Origin: Streptomyces sp. NBC_00094
Lineage (GTDB): Bacteria > Actinomycetota > Actinomycetes > Streptomycetales > Streptomycetaceae
Length of the DNA: 64,000 nt
Direction: 5' to 3'
Assembly (NCBI RefSeq): GCF_026343125.1
Contig: NZ_JAPEMB010000001.1
Location: 4,717,501-4,781,500, forward strand
This document shows, in pieces, positions 44,452-52,780 of the stretch. The translations under genes and the position numbers were made by a program. The first letter of the stretch is position 1; each line of letters begins with the position of its first letter. The notes beneath the pieces were generated by a model, which searched no databases, was not told the origin of the DNA, and saw only the letters and a program-made list of their open reading frames with translations.

Positions 44452-45648
44452 ATGGCAGACACCCGTAAGGCGAGCCGGTTCATCGTCCCGGTCGCGGTGG
44501 CAGGAGTGGCCGCGGCGACCATCGGGCTCGTCCCGGCACTGGCGGCGTCCGGTGACCCGGACCTGCCGGAGATCACGGCCCAGCAGCTCATCGAGAAGAT
44601 CGCCGCGTCGGACACCCAGACCCTGTCCGGCACGTTCAGGATCTCCACCGACCTCGGACTGCCCCTCGGGGGCCTGGCCGACCTCGGAGGCCTCGGCGGG
44701 GACGGCGGGTCCTCCTCGGCGGACCCCACGGAGAAGCTCACCGAGCTCGTCTCCGGCACGCACACCCTGCGGGTGGCGGCCGACGGCCCCGACCGCCAGA
44801 AGCTGACGCTGCTCGACGGCTCCGACGAGTACAGCCTGATCCACAACGGCGACGACGTCTGGGCCTACGACAGCAAGTCGAACGAGGTCTTCCACGAGAA
44901 GGCCCCCGAGGGCGAGGGCGTCAAGGGCGAGGGAGCCAAGGGCGAGAAGCCGTCCGCGGAGCTGCCGGGCACGCCCAAGCAGCTCGCGGACGAGGTCCTG
45001 AAGGCGGCCGGCGACACCACGTCGATCACCGTCGACGGCACGGCGAAGGTGGCCGGCCGGGACGCGTACCAGCTGGTGATCAAGCCGAAGCAGTCCGGTT
45101 CGACGGTCGAGTCGGTGAAGATCGCCGTGGACGCGGCGACCGGCACCCCGCTGAAGTTCACCCTCGCCTCGGTCCAGGGCGGCAAGCCGGTCGTGGACGC
45201 GGGCTTCACGAAGGTCGACTTCGGCAAGCCGGCGGCCTCGGACTTCACCTTCAAGGTCCCGGAGGGCGCGAAGGTGACGGAGGGCGCGGCGGAGAAGGAG
45301 GCCGGGAAGCCGTTCGGCGACGAGCTCCCCGAGGGCTTCGAGAAGGGCTTCGGCGGCGACCTCGGCGGCTTCGCCGGCCTCGGCGAGGGCGACCTGAACG
45401 TCATCGGCGAGGGCTGGACGACGATCGCGAAGCTCGACACGGGCGCCCCGGCCCCGAAGACGGACGAGGCGCCGAAGGAGATCCAGGGTCTCCTGGACTC
45501 CTTCGGCGACAAGGTCACCGGGAAGTTCGGCTCGGGCACCGTCTTCAAGACGAAGCTGGTGAACGCGCTGCTCACGGACGACGGCACGGTCTACGTCGGC
45601 GCGGTGACGCAGGACGCGCTGGTGAACGCGGCCAACACCGGTAAGTAG
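44452..45648 (+). CDS. Exported LolA-like/DUF2092 protein
   Basis: 398 residues, ATG with GGAGGAAGCGGAG upstream. N-terminal membrane or signal segment (FIVPVAVAGVAAATIGLVPALA). The beta-rich body with LSGTFRISTDLGLPLG, TLRVAADGPDRQKLTLLDG, DVWAYDSKSNEVFHE and VAGRDAYQLVIKPK resembles the LolA/DUF2092 half-barrel that binds lipid. No lipobox Cys. Actinomycetes lack the Lol outer-membrane system, so the partner is unknown; a lipid or hydrophobic-ligand binding role outside the membrane is inferred from fold only. Gly/Ser-rich insert near residues 65-85 and Glu/Gly-rich low-complexity near 155-175. Confidence 0.75.
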   Translation: MADTRKASRFIVPVAVAGVAAATIGLVPALAASGDPDLPEITAQQLIEKIAASDTQTLSGTFRISTDLGLPLGGLADLGGLGGDGGSSSADPTEKLTELVSGTHTLRVAADGPDRQKLTLLDGSDEYSLIHNGDDVWAYDSKSNEVFHEKAPEGEGVKGEGAKGEKPSAELPGTPKQLADEVLKAAGDTTSITVDGTAKVAGRDAYQLVIKPKQSGSTVESVKIAVDAATGTPLKFTLASVQGGKPVVDAGFTKVDFGKPAASDFTFKVPEGAKVTEGAAEKEAGKPFGDELPEGFEKGFGGDLGGFAGLGEGDLNVIGEGWTTIAKLDTGAPAPKTDEAPKEIQGLLDSFGDKVTGKFGSGTVFKTKLVNALLTDDGTVYVGAVTQDALVNAANTGK

Positions 45649-45663
45649 CCCTCGGGTTGGGAC

Positions 45664-45703
45664 CCCGGGCGGGTCGGGGGCGATGGTCACCGACCCACCC
45701 GGG
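45664..45703. terminator. Terminator between LolA-like and M28 genes
   Basis: 14-bp arms (45664-45677 with 45690-45703) with one mismatch, between convergent genes. Confidence 0.75.
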
Positions 45704-45724
45704 AGCTTTCCGTGCCTTCCGGGG

Positions 45725-47029
45725 TTACGGGAAGGTCAGCTTGAAGCCGTTGATGTAGCCGGTGTCGACCGAGGCCTTGTCCTGGACGCGGAGCTTCCAG
45801 GCGCCGTTGGCGACCTCCGAGGAGGCGTTCACGGTGAAGGTCTGGACGATGTTGTCGGCGCTGCCGCCGGACCGGTTGCTCAGGCTGTAGACCGAGCCGT
45901 CGGGAGCGACCAGGTCGACGACGAGGTCACCGCGGTAGGTGTGGACGATGTCCACGCCGACGGCGAGGTTGGCCGGGGCGTTGCCGGTGATCCCGGTGAC
46001 GTTGACCGTCGAGGTGACCGCGGCGCCGTTGTCCGGGACGGAGACGTCGGCGGTGTTCTCGAAGACCGTCCCGGTGGGCGGCGTCGTGGTGGTGCCGGAC
46101 AGCGTCCAGATCGCGTGCGCGACAGCGTCGCTGTTGCGGTCGAGGGCGGTGTCGTTGATGTTCGACGTCGTGTCGCAGGACGAGTGGTAGCAGCGGTCGA
46201 AGGCCGTGGCCGTACCGCCCCACTTGGACACCTGGGCGCTGGTCTTGACCCGGCTCGCGCCCGTGAAGAGACCGCCGACGGGTATGCCGACGTTCTTGAA
46301 CGAGGCGTGGTCCGAGCGGCCGTCGCCCTCGGTCTCGATCTCGGTGGGGACGCCGAGGCCCGCGAAGTAGTCCTTGAAGGTCTGCTCGATGACCGGGTCG
46401 TCGTCGTAGACGAAGTAGCCCGGGTTCGGCGAGCCGATCATGTCGAAGTTCAGGTAGCCGGAGACCTTCGCGCGCTCGGTCGTCGGCAGCTGGGCGACGT
46501 AGTACTTCGAGCCGACGAGGCCGAGCTCCTCCGCGCCCCACCAGCCGAAGCGCAGGTGCTTGGAGGGCTGGTAGCCGGCGCGGGCGACGGCGAGGGCGGT
46601 CTCCAGGACCGCCGCGGAGCCGGAGCCGTTGTCGTTGATGCCGGCGCCTGAGGTCACCGAGTCGAGGTGCGCGCCGGCCATCAGGACCTGGTTCGGGTCG
46701 CCGCCCGGCCAGTCGGCGATGAGGTTGTAGCCGGTGGCGCCGCTGGAGGTGAACTGCTGGATGGTGGTGGTGTATCCGGCCGCGTCCAGCTTGGCCTTCA
46801 CGAAGTCGATGGACGCCTTGTAGCCGGTGCGGCCGTGGGCGCGGTTGCCGCCGTTGGCGGTGGCGATCGACTGGAGGTCCGTCAAGTGCTGCTTGACGTT
46901 GGCCAGCGGGATGTCGGGCGCGGCGGCGGCCGTCTGGGAGTCGGCGCCGGCGGTGCCGGTGAGACCGGCGAGTGCGAGGGCCGCGAGAGCGGCGACCGCG
47001 GTGACGCGTCTGGGCACGGAGAGAGTCAT
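45725..47029 (-). CDS. Secreted M28 zinc aminopeptidase with P-domain
   Basis: 434 residues. Signal peptide to about residue 30. The M28 catalytic domain (about 40-300) resembles Streptomyces griseus aminopeptidase: zinc ligands His121, Asp133, Glu168, Asp196 and His241, and general base Glu167 (GAEELG). Residues about 320-434 form a P-domain (proprotein-convertase type; VPDNGAAVTSTV, DLVVDLVAPDGSVYSL, WKLRVQDKASVDTGYINGFKLTF), often removed or used for substrate docking. Start ATG with GGAG 7 nt upstream. Releases N-terminal hydrophobic residues from peptides outside the cell; complements the nearby peptide importer. Confidence 0.93.
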   Translation of the reverse strand: MTLSVPRRVTAVAALAALALAGLTGTAGADSQTAAAAPDIPLANVKQHLTDLQSIATANGGNRAHGRTGYKASIDFVKAKLDAAGYTTTIQQFTSSGATGYNLIADWPGGDPNQVLMAGAHLDSVTSGAGINDNGSGSAAVLETALAVARAGYQPSKHLRFGWWGAEELGLVGSKYYVAQLPTTERAKVSGYLNFDMIGSPNPGYFVYDDDPVIEQTFKDYFAGLGVPTEIETEGDGRSDHASFKNVGIPVGGLFTGASRVKTSAQVSKWGGTATAFDRCYHSSCDTTSNINDTALDRNSDAVAHAIWTLSGTTTTPPTGTVFENTADVSVPDNGAAVTSTVNVTGITGNAPANLAVGVDIVHTYRGDLVVDLVAPDGSVYSLSNRSGGSADNIVQTFTVNASSEVANGAWKLRVQDKASVDTGYINGFKLTFP

Positions 47030-47165
47030 GTGGGGGCTCCGGATTCCGAACGGGGATGGGACGGAACGTGCGAGACGCCTCGGGCGTGGGTGCCACGAGG
47101 CGCTGGAGCTGTGCGAGTGCATGTGCTGTGTTCAGTTGTTCTGTCGTTCTGTTGTGCGTGCTGAA

Positions 47166-47194
47166 TGTTCAGTGAGATTTTGACTCCGCGTCAA
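47166..47194 (-). promoter_or_regulatory. Candidate promoter of the M28 gene
   Basis: TTGACG (47189-47194) and TGAACA (47166-47171) on the minus strand, 17 bp apart, about 137 bp before the start codon. The -35 overlaps a TTGAC-N5-GTCAA inverted repeat. Confidence 0.4.
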
Positions 47195-47211
47195 GAGCGG
47201 AAACCGGTCAG

Positions 47212-47234
47212 GTGCGTTCGCTCAGCGAACGCAC
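47212..47234. promoter_or_regulatory. 23-bp perfect palindrome upstream of the Nudix-like gene
   Basis: Arms GTGCGTTCGCT (47212-47222) and AGCGAACGCAC (47224-47234) flank a single C. A one-base centre cannot form a good RNA loop, so it reads as a protein-binding operator. It lies about 40 bp before the Nudix-like start and about 18 bp outside the M28 -35. Confidence 0.6.
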
Positions 47235-47274
47235 TTCGGACGCAGGGGTGAAGCGGTGGCCTACGCTGCTGCCC

Positions 47275-48381
47275 GTGAGCGGAATAGACCTCGGAAACGG
47301 AATCGTCGGCGCCATCCTCGGAGTCGTCTTCGCGACCCTCTTCCAGCAGTGGACCCAGGAGCTGTGGTTCAAGGCCAGGCGCCGCTCCGCCGGGGTCGTC
47401 CGCAGCCTCACCTACCGGCAGGAGCCGGGCCGCGCCTGGACCGCGTTCTCGCTCGGCCCGCTGCACACCCCCGCCCTGATCGTCGAGGGCGACGGCGACC
47501 GGGCCATCGCCTCGGAATCCGTCCATGTCCAAGTCCTCGAAGGCGAAGTCGAGTTGCCGGAGGAGATGGCGGAGTGGCGCGCCGAGATCGAGGCCGAGGA
47601 GAACCGGGCCGCCGAAACCGGTGAGCGCCGGCCCGTCTGGAACGGGCCCCGGTACGCCGTCGAGTCCGTCGAGGTCTCCCGTACCGCCCTCGACGAGCAG
47701 TCCGAGGTCCACCTGCGGCTGCGCCCCACCGACTACTACACCTTCCTCGCCGCCCAGCAGCTCGACCGCCGCCTCCCCGACGGCACCACCCCGCGCGACC
47801 GCTACCTCGACCCGGACGCGCCGCTCGCCTCGCCCGCCTTCCTCCAGTGCAGCTTCGCCGTCAACGTCGCCGTGGTCACCGCCGACGACCTGCTCGTCGT
47901 CAGCCGTCGCAGCGACCGGGTCCGGATGGCCCCGGGCCTCTGGAACTCCTCGGTCAACGAGGGCCTCTCCCGCCACATCGACTCCGCCGGCCGCAACGCT
48001 CCGGAGCTGCACGCGGTCGCCCGCCGAGGCATGCGCGAGGAGCTGGCGATCGAGCCGCACGAGTACGGGCTCACGCTCCTCGCCTTCGTCCTCGACGTCA
48101 GCAAGCGCCACTGGAGCGCGCACTTCTACGCCCGGCTCACCGATCTCACCGGGGAGCAGCTGGAGGCCCGTATGGGCCGTGGTGTCGCGGACCGCTGGGA
48201 GCACGAGACGATCGAGTACGTCCCCTTCCGCACGGCCGACGTCACCCGCCACCTCCTCGCCCCGGACCGCCGTCACCGTTGGGCGCCGCTGGCCCCGTCC
48301 CTCTTCCACCTGGCCCTGGTCCACGTCCACGGCCGCGCGTCGGTGGAACGGACGGAGGCGCAGGTGCTGCGGAGGCTGTAG
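47275..48381 (+). CDS. Membrane-anchored Nudix-like protein
   Basis: 368 residues, GTG start. Residues 8-22 (GIVGAILGVVFATLF) form one membrane segment, followed by a basic cytoplasmic stretch. The C-terminal half has a Nudix-type box: GLSRHIDSAG, then AVARRGMREELAIE, with the REEL core of GX5EX7REUXEEXGU but no regular Glu at the expected first position, so activity is uncertain. TACGCT lies 7 nt before the GTG and there is no Shine-Dalgarno, suggesting a leaderless transcript. A 23-bp palindrome sits upstream. Substrate not known. Confidence 0.65.
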   Translation: MSGIDLGNGIVGAILGVVFATLFQQWTQELWFKARRRSAGVVRSLTYRQEPGRAWTAFSLGPLHTPALIVEGDGDRAIASESVHVQVLEGEVELPEEMAEWRAEIEAEENRAAETGERRPVWNGPRYAVESVEVSRTALDEQSEVHLRLRPTDYYTFLAAQQLDRRLPDGTTPRDRYLDPDAPLASPAFLQCSFAVNVAVVTADDLLVVSRRSDRVRMAPGLWNSSVNEGLSRHIDSAGRNAPELHAVARRGMREELAIEPHEYGLTLLAFVLDVSKRHWSAHFYARLTDLTGEQLEARMGRGVADRWEHETIEYVPFRTADVTRHLLAPDRRHRWAPLAPSLFHLALVHVHGRASVERTEAQVLRRL

Positions 48382-48443
48382 GGACGGAGCGCGCCGTCCG
48401 AATTCCGCCAGCGGGCTTCGCCGTGCCGCGTGACGCTGGCCCC

Positions 48444-48941
48444 ATGAGCATCTACCTCGCACGCGCCATCTCGCCCGCCGCCCTCGCCCGGTTGCGCGTC
48501 ACCGACGACGCCGGGCGGGCCTGTACGCCGTTCGTCGACGCCGAGGGCGGGAGTCCCCTCCGCTGCTGCCTGCGGCTCTCCGTCGCCGGCGAGCGGATCG
48601 CGCTCGTGTCGTACGCCCCGCTGCGGGGCTGGGCCGCCGAGACCGGGGCGGAGCCGGGGGCGTACGACGAGCAGGGGCCCGTCTTCGTCCATGCCGAGGA
48701 GTGCGGGGGCCCCGCGCCCTCGGAGGCGTACCCCTTCGAGCGGGCCGGGGCCCTGCGGACCGTCCGGCGATACGACGCGGGGGGCCGGATCGTCGGCGGG
48801 CGGCTCCTGGAGCTCCCGGAGGCCCCCGGGGAGGGCTTCGACCGGGCCTTCGCGGAGGCCTTCGCCGACCCGGCCGTCGCCCTCGTGCACGTGCGGGCGG
48901 TGGAGTACGGCTGCTTCCACTTCGAGGTGCGGAAGCCCTGA
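48444..48941 (+). CDS. DUF1203 family protein
   Basis: 165 residues. The segment GSPLRCCLRLSVAGERIALVSYAPL, then GPVFVHAEECGG and the C-terminal VEYGCFHFEVRKP match the DUF1203 family of unknown function. ATG start 62 bp after the Nudix-like gene with no strong ribosome site; TGACGCT about 6 nt upstream suggests leaderless expression. No signal peptide. The role is not known. Confidence 0.78.
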   Translation: MSIYLARAISPAALARLRVTDDAGRACTPFVDAEGGSPLRCCLRLSVAGERIALVSYAPLRGWAAETGAEPGAYDEQGPVFVHAEECGGPAPSEAYPFERAGALRTVRRYDAGGRIVGGRLLELPEAPGEGFDRAFAEAFADPAVALVHVRAVEYGCFHFEVRKP

Positions 48942-49045
48942 CGGGGCGGGACGGTACGGGACGGCGTGGGACGGCACGCGCGTCCGGGGGCGACGTAGGG
49001 TCGGGCCGGGCCGTTGGTTTTCGGACATCAAGGAGCGTGCACGCC

Positions 49046-49699
49046 ATGAGGATTGCCGTACTGGGAACGGGCGAGGTCGGCCGTCGACTCGCCACCAAGC
49101 TGGTCTCGCTCGGGCACGAGGTCACGATGGGTTCCCGCACCGCGGACAACGCCGAGGCCGTGAAGTGGGCCGAGGAACACGGCGGCGGGCACGGCACCTT
49201 CGCCGACGCCGCCCGCCTCGGCGAGCTGGTGGTGAACGCGACCGGCGGCCTCGTCTCCCTCGCCGTCCTGGAGGCCGCCGGCGCCGACAACCTGCGCGGC
49301 AAGGTCCTCGTCGACGTGTCCAACGCGCTCGACTTCTCGGGCGGCTTCCCGCCCGCGATCGTCACGCCCGACGGCGGCAGCCTCGCGGAGCAGCTCCAGA
49401 AGGCGTTCCCGGAGACCCGTGTCGTCAAGACGCTCAACACCATGACCAACACCGTGATGGTCGACCCCGGCCGGGTCCCGGGCCGGCACGACGTCTTCCT
49501 CAGCGGCGACGACGAGGACGCGAAGGCCGTGGTCGCCGACCTGCTCCGGTCCTTCGGCTGGCCCTCCGACCGGATCCTGGACCTCGGCGACCTGTCGAGC
49601 GCACGGGCCACCGAGCAGCTGATGCAGCTGTGGCTGCGCCTCTACGGGGTGCTCGGCACCGGCGACTTCAACTTCTCGGTCGTGACCGCCGGTTCCTGA
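49046..49699 (+). CDS. NADPH-dependent F420 reductase-like oxidoreductase
   Basis: 217 residues. N-terminal Rossmann fold MRIAVLGTGEVGRRLATKL with SRT at the end of the second strand (NADP preference), as in F420H2:NADP oxidoreductases and pyrroline-carboxylate-reductase-like proteins. LVVNATGG, VLVDVSNALDF and VVKTLNTMTNTVMVDP match the family. ATG start with AAGGAG 10 nt upstream. Could interconvert F420 and NADPH or reduce another substrate. Its 3' end overlaps the convergent DUF4291 gene by 58 bp. Confidence 0.78.
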   Translation: MRIAVLGTGEVGRRLATKLVSLGHEVTMGSRTADNAEAVKWAEEHGGGHGTFADAARLGELVVNATGGLVSLAVLEAAGADNLRGKVLVDVSNALDFSGGFPPAIVTPDGGSLAEQLQKAFPETRVVKTLNTMTNTVMVDPGRVPGRHDVFLSGDDEDAKAVVADLLRSFGWPSDRILDLGDLSSARATEQLMQLWLRLYGVLGTGDFNFSVVTAGS

Positions 49700-50325
49700 A
49701 CCAGCAGGTGGTCCAGCAGCCCCGCGGGCGTCGGATACGGCTCTTCCCGGGGCAGCAGCCGGCCGGCGGCGGTCAGGTCGCCGGCCCGGACGAGCGCGTG
49801 GACGTCGTGGGCGAGCGCGGTCACGTCGGTGACCGAGACCGTCCACTCGTCGGCGTACCGACGGGAGGCCTCGCCCGACAGGCCGAGCTGGAGCGAGCGG
49901 TACGGGAGCGGCCGCAGGCGCAGGTCACGCTCCGGGTCCCACTGGACGCGCGCCGGGGCCTGCCCCAACTGACGCTTCCAGGACGCCTGATCGGGGTGGA
50001 ACCCGCGCACGTAGTGCGAGAGGCACGCGTGCCGCAGGGCCCACTCGAAGCCCTCGCGGGTGATCTCCACGGCGAGGACCGTCTCCTGGCCCTCCTTCGC
50101 GCCCCAGCCGCAGCGGTACATCATCCACAGGAACGACGGCTTGATCCACGTCATCCGGTCCCGTTTCCAGGCGGCCGGGAAGCGCCCGTCGCGGGCCGCG
50201 GGCAGGCCGATCCCGGGCGTGTACGCCTGGTAGACGGTGACGGTCTCCGGGGTGTGGACCGCCCGGATCCGGTACGTCGGTTCCTCCCCGGCTTCCCTGT
50301 CCGTCATGGCTGTCATCTCTGTCAT
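49642..50325 (-). CDS. DUF4291 family protein
   Basis: 227 residues. YQAYTPGIGLPAARDGRF, RMTWIKPSFLWMMYRCGW, LAVEITREGFEWAL and VQWDPERDLRLRPLPYRSLQLGL are characteristic of DUF4291, a family of unknown function. Three in-frame ATGs (50325, 50316, 50307) precede the conserved region and no ribosome site decides between them. The last 19 codons overlap the opposite-strand reductase gene. Confidence 0.82.
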   Translation of the reverse strand: MTEMTAMTDREAGEEPTYRIRAVHTPETVTVYQAYTPGIGLPAARDGRFPAAWKRDRMTWIKPSFLWMMYRCGWGAKEGQETVLAVEITREGFEWALRHACLSHYVRGFHPDQASWKRQLGQAPARVQWDPERDLRLRPLPYRSLQLGLSGEASRRYADEWTVSVTDVTALAHDVHALVRAGDLTAAGRLLPREEPYPTPAGLLDHLLVQEPAVTTEKLKSPVPSTP

Positions 50326-50386
50326 GACAGGCAGGGTGCGTGAGTTTCCTCGGGGAGGGCCACCGGATATCGCGCCGCCGCACCCC

Positions 50387-50824
50387 TCAGACGCGCGCCG
50401 CCTCCTTCGCGTCGTACTCCTCGCGGGCCGCCGCGATCTCGTTCTGGTGCTGCTCGGTCCAGGTCACCAGGGAGCGGATCGTCGTGTGCAAGGTCCCGCC
50501 CAGGGGCGTGAGTTCGTACTCGACCCGGGGCGGGACCACCGGGTGGACGGTGCGCTTCACCAGGCCGTCGCGCTCCAGCTGACGCAGCGTCACGGTCAGC
50601 ATCCGCTGACTGACGCCGTCGATCTCGCGCTTGAGCTCCGTGAAGCGCAGGACGCGGCGGTCGAGGAGGGCGATGACGAGGAGGGACCACTTGTCGGCGA
50701 CGCGGTCGAGGATCTGGCGGACATCACAGTCCTCGCGGGTGTCCCACTGGAAGGGATCGGGGTCCCCGCCGGCTCCGTAGGTTCCCGCGCAGTGACTCGG
50801 TGACTTCGAAGTGCCTTCTTCCAT
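50387..50824 (-). CDS. HxlR-family transcription regulator 1
   Basis: 145 residues. Winged helix-turn-helix of the HxlR type: CDVRQILDRVADKWSLLVIALL, RFTELKREIDGVSQRMLTVTLRQLERDGLV and VPPRVEYELTPLG. Cys33 in EDCDVR sits where redox-sensing HxlR members (HypR, QorR type) carry a reactive Cys. Divergent from an MFS exporter with a 111-bp shared region that holds GGTTAC/GTAACC half-sites, so it probably controls that gene. Confidence 0.9.
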   Translation of the reverse strand: MEEGTSKSPSHCAGTYGAGGDPDPFQWDTREDCDVRQILDRVADKWSLLVIALLDRRVLRFTELKREIDGVSQRMLTVTLRQLERDGLVKRTVHPVVPPRVEYELTPLGGTLHTTIRSLVTWTEQHQNEIAAAREEYDAKEAARV

Positions 50825-50853
50825 GGGACCCGATGCTCCCGCAGGATTCAGGT

Positions 50854-50889
50854 GGTTACAAGAGGGAACCGACCCTCGGATCGGTAACC
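50854..50889. promoter_or_regulatory. Candidate HxlR operator between regulator and MFS gene
   Basis: GGTTACAAGAGGGAACC (50854-50870) is an imperfect inverted repeat; a further GTAACC at 50884-50889 is the exact complement of the first half. Located in the shared divergent region. Confidence 0.5.
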
Positions 50890-50935
50890 GGTCCGGTGAC
50901 CTCACACCCCAACCCACCCTGCCCTGGAGACAGTT

Positions 50936-52429
50936 GTGTCCCTACGCGCCTGGAGTCTGCTCCTCGTCCTCTGCGGGACGATCTTCCTCGAAGGCATCGA
51001 CGTCGCCATGCTCGCCGTCGCCGTCCCCACCGTCCGCGCCGACCTCGGCCTCACCACCGGCACCGCCGCCTGGGTCATGTCCGCGTACGTCCTCGGCTAC
51101 GCCGGCTTCACCCTCCTCGGAGGCCGGGCCGCCGACCTGCTCGGACGGCGCCGGATGTTCCTCGGCTGGCTCACCGTCTTCCTGCTCTTCTCCGGCCTCG
51201 GCGGCCTCGCCGACGAGGGCTGGACCCTGATCCTGGCCCGCTTCATGACCGGTGTCGCCGCCGCCTTCATGACCCCGGCCGCCCTGTCGATCATCACCAC
51301 CTCGTACGAGGAGGGGCCGCAGCGCAACCAGGCGCTCCTCGTCTTCGCCGGCACCGCCGCCGGCGGGTTCTCGCTCGGGCTCGTCATCGGCGGGCTGCTC
51401 ACCCAGCTCGGCTGGCGCTGGGTCTTCTTCGCCCCCGTCCTGCTCGCCGCCGCGATCCTGGTCGCCGCGGTCAGGCTGATCCCGAAGGAGCCTCGCCCGG
51501 CCCGGGCGAAGGGCGGCTTCGACCTGGGCGGCGCGCTCGCCGCCGCCGGGACCATGCTGCTCCTCGCGTACGGGATCGTCCGCCTGGAGCACGGCTTCGA
51601 CGGCTGGACGGTCACGGCCGCCGCGCTCGCCGCCGGACTCGTCCTCGCCGGGGTCTTCGTCGCCGTCGAGCGCCGGGCCGCCACCCCGCTGGTCCGGCTC
51701 GGCATCCTCCGTAAGGCCTCGCTCGTCCGCGCCGACCTGGGCGCCCTGCTCTTCGTGGGCTCCTTCTTCGGCTTCCAGTTCGTGGCTACGCTCTACCTCC
51801 AGGAACTGCGCGGCTGGTCGTCGCTCCAGACGGCGCTCGCCCTGCTGGTCATGGGCGTCGACGCGGTCCTCGCGCCGACGCTGACCCCGCGGCTCGTGGC
51901 ACGCTTCGGCAACGCCCGGGTGATCCTCGGCGGCTTCGTCCTCGCCGTCGTCTCGTACGCGCTGTTCCTGCCGGTCGGCCCGGACTGGTCGTACGCGGCG
52001 ATGTTCCCGACCCTGCTGCTGACCGGCCTCGCCTTCGCCCTCGCCTACGGACCGCTCACCATCGCCGGCACGGAGGGGATCGCGGAGGAGGAGCAGGGGC
52101 TCGCGAGCGGCCTGCTCACGACGGCGACCCAGTTCGGCTCGGCGGTCGGGATCGCGGCGGTGACCGCGGTGTACGGGATCGCCGGCGGCGGCCTCGGCGG
52201 CTTCCGGGCGGCGCTCGTCGTCCCGCTGGTGATGGTGGCGCTGGGGGCCGTGGTCACGGCGACGGGGGTGCGGGGGCAGCGGCCGGCGGACGCCGGGGAG
52301 GCCCCGGGCGGCACCTCCGAGGTCCCGAGTGGCGTCCCTGAGTCCCCGGGCGGCGTCCCCGAGTCCTCGGGTGGCGTCCCCGAGTCCTCGGGTGGCGTCC
52401 AAGGGGCTGCGACCAAGGTCACGGTCTGA
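50936..52429 (+). CDS. MFS drug-resistance type exporter
   Basis: 497 residues, GTG start with TGGAGA upstream, 13-14 predicted helices. The N-terminus FLEGIDVAMLAVAVPTVRADLGL and AYVLGYAGFTLLGGRAADLLGRRRMFL (motif A, GGRAADLLGRRR) identify a DHA2-like major facilitator. Proton-driven efflux of small hydrophobic compounds is expected; substrate unknown. The C-terminal tail is a three-fold 21-bp repeat coding GVPESSG-type units. Controlled most likely by the divergent HxlR regulator. Confidence 0.88.
   Translation: MSLRAWSLLLVLCGTIFLEGIDVAMLAVAVPTVRADLGLTTGTAAWVMSAYVLGYAGFTLLGGRAADLLGRRRMFLGWLTVFLLFSGLGGLADEGWTLILARFMTGVAAAFMTPAALSIITTSYEEGPQRNQALLVFAGTAAGGFSLGLVIGGLLTQLGWRWVFFAPVLLAAAILVAAVRLIPKEPRPARAKGGFDLGGALAAAGTMLLLAYGIVRLEHGFDGWTVTAAALAAGLVLAGVFVAVERRAATPLVRLGILRKASLVRADLGALLFVGSFFGFQFVATLYLQELRGWSSLQTALALLVMGVDAVLAPTLTPRLVARFGNARVILGGFVLAVVSYALFLPVGPDWSYAAMFPTLLLTGLAFALAYGPLTIAGTEGIAEEEQGLASGLLTTATQFGSAVGIAAVTAVYGIAGGGLGGFRAALVVPLVMVALGAVVTATGVRGQRPADAGEAPGGTSEVPSGVPESPGGVPESSGGVPESSGGVQGAATKVTV
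52331..52393. repeat. Three 21-bp tandem units in the MFS gene tail
   Basis: Units 52331-52351, 52352-52372 and 52373-52393, in frame, encoding GVPES(P/S)G repeats at the cytoplasmic C-terminus. Confidence 0.85.
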
Positions 52430-52458
52430 ACGCCCCGGTCCACCCCTAATGTGGGGGG

Positions 52459-52776
52459 ATGAACGATTCGCCCGGCTGCCCGCTGACCGATGTCGCGACC
52501 ACGTACATGCCCCGGCTCTCGGAGGTCACCTCCGAGCCGGGGCTCGCGGCCGCCGTCGACCAGCACGCCGCCGCGGTGCGCGACGCGCTCGTCCCGGCCC
52601 AGCGGGGCTCGCGGGGCCGGACCGTCCGGCGGGAGGAGCTCGCCGACTACGTCCTCGGGTTCACCGACTGGCTCTCCGAGGTCGACTGGACCGAGCCGGC
52701 CGGCCACGACTTCGCGACCCTGCGGCTGACGGCCGTCTGCTGGCTGATCCGGGAGCACGACCTCCTGGACGGGTGA
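52459..52776 (+). CDS. Small conserved actinobacterial protein of unknown function
   Basis: 105 residues, acidic, mostly helical, no membrane segment. TAATGT lies 6 nt before the ATG with only a G-run between, which is either a leaderless start or a G-rich ribosome site. Recognisable only as a small conserved-looking protein (YVLGFTDWLSEVDW, LRLTAVCWLIREHDLL). Ends 4 bp from the convergent rarD stop. No function proposed. Confidence 0.6.
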   Translation: MNDSPGCPLTDVATTYMPRLSEVTSEPGLAAAVDQHAAAVRDALVPAQRGSRGRTVRREELADYVLGFTDWLSEVDWTEPAGHDFATLRLTAVCWLIREHDLLDG

Positions 52777-52780
52777 CGCG

